This document shows positions 46,593-53,511 of a DNA stretch of 64,000 bases, piece by piece. Source of the stretch: Janthinobacterium tructae (lineage in GTDB: Bacteria > Pseudomonadota > Gammaproteobacteria > Burkholderiales > Burkholderiaceae_D). The notes under the pieces are model-generated. The model saw only the letters and a program-made list of their open reading frames with translations, was not told the DNA's origin and searched no databases. Location: assembly GCF_006517255.1 (NCBI RefSeq), contig NZ_CP041185.1, forward strand, positions 310,001 to 374,000. Reading direction: 5' to 3'. A program made the position numbers and the translations under genes. Within the stretch, counting starts at the first letter, position 1. Each line of letters begins with the position of its first letter.

Positions 46593-47648
46593 TTACTTCT
46601 GATAAATCTTGTCGAACTCGCCACCGTCGTCAAAATGTTTCTTTTGCGCCTGTTTCCAGCCGCCAAACACATCATCGATGGTAAACAGGCTGATCGGCTT
46701 GAAGCTGGCCGCGTATTTCTTCGCCACTGCCGCCGAACGGGGGCGCAGGTAGTGCTTGGCGACCAGTTCCTGTCCCGCTTCCGAGTACAGGTATTGCAGG
46801 TAGGCCGTGGCTTCCTTGCGCACGCCGCGGCGGTCGACCACCTTGTCGACGACGGCCACCGGCGACTCGGCCAGGATGGAGATGCTTGGATACACCACTT
46901 CGAAGTTGTCGCCGAATTCGGCGCGCACCAGTTGCACTTCATTTTCGAACGTCACCAGCACGTCGCCGATTTCACGCTGGGTAAACGTGGTGGTGGCGCC
47001 GCGGCCGCCGCCGTCGAGCACGGGCACGTTCTTGAACAGCTTGGTCACCAGTTCGCGCGCCTGCGCTTCGCTGCCGCCTTTTTTCACGGCATAACCCCAG
47101 GCTGCCAGATACGTGTAGCGGCCGTTGCCCGAGGTTTTCGGGTTCGGCACGATGACCTTGATGCCGGGCTTGGCCAGGTCGTCCCAATCCTTGATGTGTT
47201 TCGGGTTGCCTTTGCGCACCAGGTACACCATGGTGGAGTAGAACGGCGCCGCATTGTTCGGGAATTTCTTGGCCCAGTCGGCCACCACCAGGCCGCGATC
47301 GACGAGGATATCGATGTCATTCGCCTGGTTCATGGTCACGACGGACGCTTCCAGGCCATCGGCGACGGAGCGCGCCTGTTTGCTCGAGCCGCCGTGCGAC
47401 TGCTTGATGGTGATGGTTTCGCCCGTTTTGGCTTTCCAATCAGCAATAAACGCGGGATTCACATCCTTGAACAATTCGCGCATCACGTCGTACGAAGCGT
47501 TCAGCAAGACCACGGGTTCGGCGGCGGACACGCTCATGGGCAGGCTCATGGCGGCGGCAGAAGCGGCCAGGGCGCTGGCCAGGAACCAGCGGCGCGAGCG
47601 TCGGGTGAATGTCGCTGCGGCAGTCGATACGGCGTTGGAATGGGTCAT
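46593..47648 (-). CDS. sbp: Sulfate ABC transporter substrate-binding protein
   Basis: A 351-residue periplasmic sulfate/thiosulfate-binding protein of the Sbp/CysP family. The long N-terminal signal contains SRRWFLASALAASAAAMSLP and ends VSAAE (about 43), with a twin-arginine-like SRRWFL. The mature start VVLLNASYDVMRELFKDVNPAFIADW and ITIKQSHGGSSKQARSVADGLEASVVTMNQANDIDIL are diagnostic, as are NPKTSGNGRYTYLAAWGYA and the C-terminal DVFGGWKQAQKKHFDDGGEFDKIYQ. No CysTWA genes are adjacent. It has its own terminator. Confidence 0.94.
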   Translation of the reverse strand: MTHSNAVSTAAATFTRRSRRWFLASALAASAAAMSLPMSVSAAEPVVLLNASYDVMRELFKDVNPAFIADWKAKTGETITIKQSHGGSSKQARSVADGLEASVVTMNQANDIDILVDRGLVVADWAKKFPNNAAPFYSTMVYLVRKGNPKHIKDWDDLAKPGIKVIVPNPKTSGNGRYTYLAAWGYAVKKGGSEAQARELVTKLFKNVPVLDGGGRGATTTFTQREIGDVLVTFENEVQLVRAEFGDNFEVVYPSISILAESPVAVVDKVVDRRGVRKEATAYLQYLYSEAGQELVAKHYLRPRSAAVAKKYAASFKPISLFTIDDVFGGWKQAQKKHFDDGGEFDKIYQK

Positions 47649-47950
47649 GTTGAACTCTTGTTGTGAGAATAGACAGTCATAGTCTAAAATTCCGGCCGGA
47701 AAAGAAACGAATTTTTCGTAATATGCTTAGATTCGATTCCCGTTTGCGCTAAAAAACAGATATCGATTTCTGGAAACATTCGTGGGCAAGATGCGCATCA
47801 GCACTTAGTCTGCAGCCATTGCGTCATAGGCAAAACCATCCTGTGGCGTGGCGCGAAAAAACCCGATCGCGCCGCTTGGTGTATAGTCGAATGGCGCGAT
47901 ACAGGGGTAAAACCGTCTGCATCGGCAACTGGAATATTTTGTGAGCGTAC
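47649..47950. other. 302-nt divergent intergenic region, sbp and GNAT genes
   Basis: No gene is seen. It holds the palindromes TTCCGGCCGGAA (47690-47701) and ACGAA-ttt-TTCGT (47707-47719) upstream of sbp. Either could be an operator (a CysB-controlled promoter would be expected here), but neither is a clear match to a known site. Confidence 0.45.
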
Positions 47951-48481
47951 ATGAGTCTTGAAATTCGTATTGCAACATCGACCGACGCTTTCGAGGCGTG
48001 CAACGTATTACGACGCTCCATCGTCGAATGCTGCAGCCTCGATCATCGGGGCGATCCTGCCATCCTGGAAGCCTGGCTGGGCAATAAAACACCGCAGATG
48101 GTGGCGTGCTGGTTTGCGTCGCCTACCAATTTTTCGCTGGTCGCAGTCGAGCAGGGCGCCGTCGTCGGCGTCGGCTTGCTGACGCGTGCCGGCAAGCTGG
48201 CCCTGTGCTACCTGCTGCCCGAGGCGCAAGGCAAGGGCGGCGGCAAGGCCTTGGTGGAACAACTGGAAGCGCAGGCGCGCGAGTGGGGCATCAAGGCCCT
48301 GCAATTGCACAGCACGGCCAGCAGCCAGGCCTTTTTCGTCAGGCAGGGGTATCTTGAGGCGGGCAATGTGCGTTCGCCGTATGGCGTGGAAACGATTTTC
48401 TGCTGGAAACAGATTGACCCCGCAGGGATCGCTAGCGGCGACCCCAAGCGCAAGCGCTTTTGCAACTGCAATTCGGCCTGA
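47951..48481 (+). CDS. GNAT-family N-acetyltransferase
   Basis: A 176-residue acetyltransferase-like protein. The GNAT acetyl-CoA loop appears as LCYLLPEAQGKGGGKALVEQLEAQAREWG (motif A, Q-x-x-G-x-G/A), followed by LQLHSTASSQAFFVRQGYLEAG (motif B), a layout typical of PhnO/RimI-like enzymes. The C-terminus PKRKRFCNCNSA is an unusual basic, Cys-containing tail. The substrate cannot be predicted. It starts at ATG 47951 with only a weak ribosome site. Confidence 0.87.
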   Translation: MSLEIRIATSTDAFEACNVLRRSIVECCSLDHRGDPAILEAWLGNKTPQMVACWFASPTNFSLVAVEQGAVVGVGLLTRAGKLALCYLLPEAQGKGGGKALVEQLEAQAREWGIKALQLHSTASSQAFFVRQGYLEAGNVRSPYGVETIFCWKQIDPAGIASGDPKRKRFCNCNSA

Positions 48482-48547
48482 CGGCTATCCTGCACTTCAG
48501 CCCGCCCATCCGGCGGCGGGCCTTTCCCTCACTTTGAATATTTCCCT

Positions 48548-49360
48548 TCAGTAACTGATCTGGATATACACGTCTTGCGGCGCGCTATCGTTTGCTGGCA
48601 GCAAGGTGCCGCCGGCAAACAGTTTCAGTTCGCCGGGCGCGAACGCCAGCCAATCTTCGTTTTGCGTCAGCGGATGCGTGGCGATGACGGCGATGCGGTC
48701 GTCCAGGTGGTTGTGCTGGCGAAAGTCGATGCTGCGCTCGCAGTCGATCAGTTGCGCCACGGAAAACGGGTATTCGCGTATCACGTAGTGCAAATGCGTG
48801 GAACAGTGGGCAAACAGCAGGTCGCCGTCCGACAGGATGAAATTGAAGCTGCCGTGCGCGGCAAGCTCACGCGCCACCTCGCCGATGGCGGCGCGCAAGG
48901 CCGCGCGCGCCGGTTCACCTGCGGGAAACTGCGTGCGCAAGCGGGCCAGCAGGTGGCAGAAGGCCTGTTCGCTGTCCGTGTCGCCGCTGGCGCGGTAGTA
49001 GGCATTGGCGGGCGGGCGCCAGGTTTTCAAGTCGCCATTGTGGGCGAAGGACCAGGTCTTGCCCCACAGTTCGCGGGCGAACGGGTGGGTGTTTTCCGGT
49101 GCGATGCGGCCATGCGTGGCCTTGCGGATGTGCGCGACGATGTTTTTCGCCTTCACGGGATGCTGCTGCACGGTGGCGGCCAGCGGTGAATCGATGGCCG
49201 CCAGGTGGTCCGTCAGCAAGGTACAGCCGCGACTGGAATGATAGGCGATGCCCCAGCCGTCGCGGTGCTCGTCCGTGCGGCCGCCCCGTTCGGCAAAACC
49301 GGCAAAGGAAAATCCCAGCGCGGCCGGCTTGCTGCTGTTCATTGCGAGTAACTGGCACAT
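48548..49360 (-). CDS. Class II glutamine amidotransferase (YafJ-like)
   Basis: A 270-residue Ntn-type amidotransferase domain protein. The catalytic Cys follows the initiator Met (MCQLLAMNSSKPA). Further family blocks are GGRTDEHRDGWGIAYHS, NIVAHIRKATHGRIAPENTHPFARELWGKTWSFAHNGDL and DTDSEQAFCHLLARL. The protein has no synthetase domain, as in YafJ, and its substrate is unknown. It starts at ATG 49360 behind AGGAAGGGCCGCC. Confidence 0.9.
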   Translation of the reverse strand: MCQLLAMNSSKPAALGFSFAGFAERGGRTDEHRDGWGIAYHSSRGCTLLTDHLAAIDSPLAATVQQHPVKAKNIVAHIRKATHGRIAPENTHPFARELWGKTWSFAHNGDLKTWRPPANAYYRASGDTDSEQAFCHLLARLRTQFPAGEPARAALRAAIGEVARELAAHGSFNFILSDGDLLFAHCSTHLHYVIREYPFSVAQLIDCERSIDFRQHNHLDDRIAVIATHPLTQNEDWLAFAPGELKLFAGGTLLPANDSAPQDVYIQISY

Positions 49361-49441
49361 GGCGGCCCTTCCTGATGGTCTCGGTACACGCTCACAGTAA
49401 AGGCCGGGGCAGGGTGCTGGAAGGAATGTTTCCGACTATCG

Positions 49442-49502
49442 TTATGCGCTGGCTGTCGCATCCCTTATGCGCTGGCTGTCGCATCCCTTATGTGCTGGCT
49501 GC
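49442..49502. repeat. Tandem 23-bp direct repeat, about 2.5 copies
   Basis: A 23-nt unit beginning TTATGCGCTGGCTG occurs perfectly at 49442-49464 and 49465-49487, and a diverged partial copy follows (TTATGTGCTGGCTG) from 49488. It lies in the 255-nt gap between the amidotransferase and EAL genes. The role is unknown; it may be a slippage product or a repeated binding site. Confidence 0.8.
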
Positions 49503-49615
49503 ATATCAAATGGCGAAACCATTCGTTCTCCTTTGCTTGGCGCCGCCTTACTCTGCACACTTTGGCGTCGTCTTCCCCATGCGGGATGCCGGCGCAGCCC
49601 GATGAAGGAGCACGT

Positions 49616-50461
49616 ATGGCATTTCCCGTCCTGAAAAATTACCTGGCCCGTTTGTCGCATCAAACCCAGGCCGGCACCAGCGTCTGGCTCGACGGGGAGG
49701 GCAGGGCGCTGGGGCGCTTTTTCAATTGCACCATGACCAGCGCCTTCCAGCCGCTGCGCGAACTGGACAGCGGCAAGCTGGTGGCGTTCGAGGGCCTGGC
49801 GCGCAGCGTGTCGAAGGCGGACGAGGGCTTGTCGCTGTGGCGTTTGCTCGATCACGCGGCCAGCGACGACGAATCCGTCGAGCTGGACCGGCTGTGCCGC
49901 ATGCTGCACGCCATCAATTTCTTTCGCCAGGGCGAAGCGGAGCAGTCCGACCTGTACCTGAACGTGCATGACCGCCTGCTGAGCGCCGTCAGCAGCAATC
50001 ACGGCCACGCCTTCCAGCGCATCCTCGACGCGCTGGGCTTGCCCATCGAGCGCATCGTGCTGCAATTGCCGACGGTGACGCCGAACCAGGGTTGGCTGCT
50101 CAACTACGTGGCCGACAATTACCGACGCAACGGTTTCCGCCTGGCCATCAACGTGGCCAGCGTGCAGGAGGCCACAGGCATGCTGGAGCGTCTGCACCCG
50201 CATGCGTTCAAGCTTGACGCGGGCAACCTCAGCGACGAGCAAGCCGTTGCCAGCTTCGTCACCGTGTGCCATGCGGCGAAAATCCGCGTTATTTTTAAAC
50301 GCCTCGACACGCCGGCGGCGCTGGCCGCGCTGCAGCGCGTCGCTACCATCACGGGCTTGCCCATCGTGGCCCAGGGCTATTTATTGGATAAGCCGTTGAC
50401 GGCGCTGGCGCAGGCAAACCGCGACGTGGCGGCCAGCGCGGCGGCCGCCCAGGGCGCCTGA
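49616..50461 (+). CDS. Degenerate EAL-domain protein
   Basis: A 281-residue protein with an EAL fold but few catalytic residues. FQPLRELDSGKLVAFEGLAR matches the EAL opening (E-G-L), LYLNVHDRLL keeps the Asn, FKLDAGN keeps the Lys and AQGYLLDKPL the Gln. The other conserved acids are gone: IVLQLP replaces the E-x-T-E segment, LAINVASV replaces DDFG-G, and VIFKRLD replaces the EGVE loop. It therefore cannot be a normal c-di-GMP phosphodiesterase and may be a c-di-GMP sensor or a protein-binding module. It starts at ATG 49616 behind AAGGAGCACGT. Confidence 0.85.
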   Translation: MAFPVLKNYLARLSHQTQAGTSVWLDGEGRALGRFFNCTMTSAFQPLRELDSGKLVAFEGLARSVSKADEGLSLWRLLDHAASDDESVELDRLCRMLHAINFFRQGEAEQSDLYLNVHDRLLSAVSSNHGHAFQRILDALGLPIERIVLQLPTVTPNQGWLLNYVADNYRRNGFRLAINVASVQEATGMLERLHPHAFKLDAGNLSDEQAVASFVTVCHAAKIRVIFKRLDTPAALAALQRVATITGLPIVAQGYLLDKPLTALAQANRDVAASAAAAQGA

Positions 50462-50551
50462 TGCTGAAATGAGGGCGACACGATAGGCATTGAGGGTTTT
50501 TCTTCGCAGCACAATACGCTATAGTATTCCCATCGTTAAATTGGACTGACT

Positions 50552-51301
50552 ATGGCATCGCGCAGAAATTTTCTACATCACGGTATGGGCCTGGCCGCGC
50601 TGGGCCTGGTAGCTACTCCTCTCATCGGCTGCGCTTCGCGCACGGCCGCTCCCGCCTCGGCTTCGGCCAGCGCCAAGCCACGCGCACCGCGCACGGGCGT
50701 GCCGCCCCAGCCGACGCAACTGGCCAGCGTCGACCGTTCGATCACTTCGCAGTCGGGCCAGGCCATCACGGAAATGGAACCGCCTCCGGACATCTTCGAT
50801 GCGCAGGCGCTGGACCTGGAATTCTGGCTCAAGCCGCGCACCCTGGAAGTGGTGCGCCCGGCCAGCAATGAAAAGGCGAAATTGCTGTACTGGAAAGATG
50901 GCGAAGTCATCGATTCGGCCTACCAGGAGCTGTGCCACTTGCTGCGCGACGTGAACGGCAAGAAGACGGCGCCCATCGACCCGAAACTGCTGGAAACCCT
51001 GTGGGGTACGCAAGCGTTCGTGGCCCGCTACGGCATCGAGCAGCCGCTGGAGATCCTGTCGGGCTACCGCACGGCCGAGTCGAACAGCCGCCTGCGCGAA
51101 GCGGGCGTGCCGGCCGCGCGCCAGTCGCTGCACATCTCGGGCCGCGCCGCCGACATCCGCGTGGCGAATCTGAACGCGGAAGTGCTCGGTTCGCTGGTGC
51201 GCAGCTTCAAGCAGGGCGGCGTGGGCTTCTATTACCGCTCCGGTCCGCGTGGCGGCTGGATTCATGCGGATACGGGATTGCAGCGCGTCTGGAAGGGCTA
51301 A
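50552..51301 (+). CDS. DUF882/M15-type murein peptidase, Tat-exported lipoprotein candidate
   Basis: A 249-residue protein of the YcbK (MepK)/peptidase M15 family. The N-terminus MASRRNFLHHGMGLAALGLVATPLIGCASR combines a twin-arginine motif (SRRNFL) with a lipobox (LIGC, Cys 27). The zinc-site residues of the family are present: SGYRTAESNSRLREAGV, SLHISGRAADIRV (His, Asp) and GWIHADTG (His). It likely cuts peptidoglycan cross-links at the cell envelope. A region of about 50 low-complexity residues links signal and enzyme. It starts at ATG 50552. Confidence 0.88.
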   Translation: MASRRNFLHHGMGLAALGLVATPLIGCASRTAAPASASASAKPRAPRTGVPPQPTQLASVDRSITSQSGQAITEMEPPPDIFDAQALDLEFWLKPRTLEVVRPASNEKAKLLYWKDGEVIDSAYQELCHLLRDVNGKKTAPIDPKLLETLWGTQAFVARYGIEQPLEILSGYRTAESNSRLREAGVPAARQSLHISGRAADIRVANLNAEVLGSLVRSFKQGGVGFYYRSGPRGGWIHADTGLQRVWKG

Positions 51302-51422
51302 ATGCCCACGCCGGGCCGGCGCCATATCAACGCCGCGGTAGGGTAGTGGATGAGGCACGTTGACTTCGGTCTTTGCCGATTTGAGCGCCGGCGCGTCAAA
51401 AAGTGCCATCCTTTTCCAGACC

Positions 51423-52304
51423 ATGAAACTCTCCAGCCATAACATCGAACTGTTCCTGGCCGTCGTCGACGGCGGTTCGTTTTCGTCAGCCGCGCGTGCC
51501 TTGCGGCGGGCGCCGTCCGCCGTCAGCATGGCGATGGCCAACATCGAGGCGGAACTGGGCATCGCCCTGTTTGACCGGGGTGCGCGCGAAGCCGTGCCCA
51601 CGCCGGCCGCGCTGGCGCTGCTGCCGCATGCGCGCCTGATCGCTGAACAGCTGAAACAGTTGCACTTGCACGTGCAGGAATTGTCGCAGGGTCTGGAAAG
51701 CCGCATTTCGCTGGGCATCGCGGCCGAGCTCGACCATACGCCTTTTCTGGCCGCCGTGCGCGCGCTGTCGCAGCGCCATCCGCTGCTCGACATCGAGGTG
51801 CTGACAGCGCCGCAGGACGATGTGCTCGACATGCTGCACCGGGGCCGCATCAGTGCCTGCATGGCCTTCGCTGGCGGGCGCATCAATCACGAGGAACAGT
51901 TCCAGCTGGTGGGCAGTGACGCCTTGCTGGCGATTATCTCCACCCAGCATCCGCCCGACGTGGCGGGCCGGCCCCTGTATATCGAGGAATTGGTGAATTT
52001 GCGCCAGATCATCGTGGCCAGCCGCGAACTCGACCTGGCCGATGCGCGCCCCGTGGTGGGCTTGTCTTACTGGCGCACGGACAGCTTGCCGATGGCGCTG
52101 GCGATGGTGGAGGCGGGACTGGGGTGGGGCAATTTTGCCGCCTCGGCCATCGCCCATTCCCTGGCGGCGGGGCGGGTGCGCCGCGTGGCGTTCAAGAATA
52201 CGGGCAATGGCCTGGTCGTGCCCATCCACCTGGTGTGGATGAGGGACCGGCCGCTGGGCATGGCGGCGCGGTCCTTTCTTCAGTTGCTCAACGACGCAGC
52301 CTGA
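51423..52304 (+). CDS. LysR-family transcriptional regulator (next to PACE gene)
   Basis: A 293-residue LysR protein with helix-turn-helix MKLSSHNIELFLAVVDGGSFSSAARALRRAPSAVSMAMANIEAELGIALFDR and a ligand domain from about residue 88 (SRISLGIAAELDHTPFLAAVRALSQRHPLLDIEVL). It starts at ATG 51423; the frame runs back to 51360. It converges on the PACE efflux gene with a 25-nt overlap of coding ends, so it is not the usual divergent regulator arrangement, though it may still control it. Confidence 0.9.
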   Translation: MKLSSHNIELFLAVVDGGSFSSAARALRRAPSAVSMAMANIEAELGIALFDRGAREAVPTPAALALLPHARLIAEQLKQLHLHVQELSQGLESRISLGIAAELDHTPFLAAVRALSQRHPLLDIEVLTAPQDDVLDMLHRGRISACMAFAGGRINHEEQFQLVGSDALLAIISTQHPPDVAGRPLYIEELVNLRQIIVASRELDLADARPVVGLSYWRTDSLPMALAMVEAGLGWGNFAASAIAHSLAAGRVRRVAFKNTGNGLVVPIHLVWMRDRPLGMAARSFLQLLNDAA

Positions 52305-52747
52305 ACGTTGCCGGGCTCTTCCTTGGGCTGCTGCGCCGACAGCGGCACGCCGAACAGGCCGTCGAAGAAGTAGTTGAAGATGAAGCTGTAGCACGGGATG
52401 ATCAGCATCAGCGCGAAGTCCAGCACGAAGGCTTGCCACAGGCTGATGTTGAGCCACCAGGCGATCAGCGGGATCAGGTAAATCACCAGCGTGATCTGGA
52501 AGCCGATCGCGTGCAGGATGCGGCGCCAGACGGTGCGCGTGCGCGACACCTGGCGGATTTCCCAGTATTCGAAGGCCGTGTTGTAGAGCAGGTTCCAGAT
52601 CACGGCGATGGTCGTGATCATGATCGCCAGCGGGCCCGTGCTGGTGGGCGACTCGCCCGAAAGCAGGGTCAGCCAGGCCGTGGAAATGGCCATGCCGATG
52701 ATTTCAAAGGCGGTGATGTAGACGATTTTGCGTTTGATGCCTTGCAT
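52280..52747 (-). CDS. PACE-family efflux transporter (chlorhexidine/AceI-like)
   Basis: A 155-residue inner-membrane protein with four TM helices made of two tandem BTP repeats. The paired family motifs are RKIVYITAFEIIGMAISTAWL ... WNLLYNTAFEYWE and RILHAIGFQITLVIYLIPLIAWWLNISLWQAFVLDFALMLIIPCYSFIFNYFFD. It carries the essential membrane Glu in FEIIG. The family exports biguanides, acriflavine and short diamines with proton exchange. It starts at ATG 52747. Confidence 0.92.
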   Translation of the reverse strand: MQGIKRKIVYITAFEIIGMAISTAWLTLLSGESPTSTGPLAIMITTIAVIWNLLYNTAFEYWEIRQVSRTRTVWRRILHAIGFQITLVIYLIPLIAWWLNISLWQAFVLDFALMLIIPCYSFIFNYFFDGLFGVPLSAQQPKEEPGNVQAASLSN

Positions 52748-52941
52748 GTAAAGCCTGTAAAGAAGAGATGGCGCGTATTTTAAGTCAGGTATGCTGATGT
52801 TAAAAGTTGATAGCTGTCAGTTTTTCTGATGAATGCGCGCCAGCAATACCATGCTGGCCATGAACGGTGGATAATGGCGGCTGGTGGGCAACCGCTCCCG
52901 CGCATCACCGCAGAACATCACCGCAGAAAAGGTCAACGAGC

Positions 52942-53394
52942 ATGCAAGGCGCAGCAGACAGCAACATCCCCGACATTCCCGACACGGCGGCCAGCCCGGA
53001 CGAGCGTCCCCGTTTTCGCCCCGTTCCGTGGCAGCACCTGGAAACGCCGTATGATGTGGAAGTATGGATCGAGGAGCATAACCGCAGCATGCAGGACAAT
53101 ATCCGCGCCACGGAAACGGGCGTGGGCATCTGCTTTACCCTCGCCGAAGGGGGCGATATCTATATGCAGACCAGCGCCGACGGCGCCGTCATACTCGACG
53201 TGACGCCGGACGCGGCCTGGGTCGCGCCCCTCATCAGTGCTGCGACGGGCTGCGAGGCGCCGGATTCGTCACTGTGGATCTTGCCTGACGACAAGCTGAT
53301 CCAGCTGATCGTGGGGCTATCGAGCCTGGTGGCCAGCACCTTGCTGGTGGTGGGCCATGATTTCGGCTTGCGCCGGCGCAGTATGGGCCGCTGA
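52942..53394 (+). CDS. Uncharacterised protein
   Basis: A 150-residue protein not recognised from any family. The N-terminal 25 residues are acidic/proline-rich (DIPDTAASPDERPRF). The rest is a small mixed fold (DVEVWIEEHNRSMQDNIRATETGVGICFTLAEGGDIYMQTSADGAVILDVTPDAAWVAPLI) and ends with a hydrophobic stretch (LIQLIVGLSSLVASTLLVVGHDFGL) and RRRSMGR. That last segment may be a single helix packed on the fold or a membrane tail. It starts at ATG 52942 with only a weak upstream site (AACGAG). It is probably a separate unit from the GGDEF-EAL gene 117 nt downstream. Confidence 0.65.
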   Translation: MQGAADSNIPDIPDTAASPDERPRFRPVPWQHLETPYDVEVWIEEHNRSMQDNIRATETGVGICFTLAEGGDIYMQTSADGAVILDVTPDAAWVAPLISAATGCEAPDSSLWILPDDKLIQLIVGLSSLVASTLLVVGHDFGLRRRSMGR

Positions 53395-53511
53395 GGGGGC
53401 TTGTGGCAGAAACGCTATCTGCGGCAGGCAGCGCTCGACACTGCGCGTGGTGCATGCTAGTCTCGCTACTGCACCTGCCTGTTTGCTTGGGCGGCGGTGC
53501 AAAGGACAGCC

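Noticed and set aside
47690..47701. TTCCGGCCGGAA palindrome upstream of sbp as a CysB site
   Set aside because: It does not match the known CysB pattern, and a 12-nt GC-rich palindrome is not rare in this DNA.
49442..49502. Short direct repeats as a possible CRISPR array
   Set aside because: The copies are directly adjacent without spacers and no cas gene is near.
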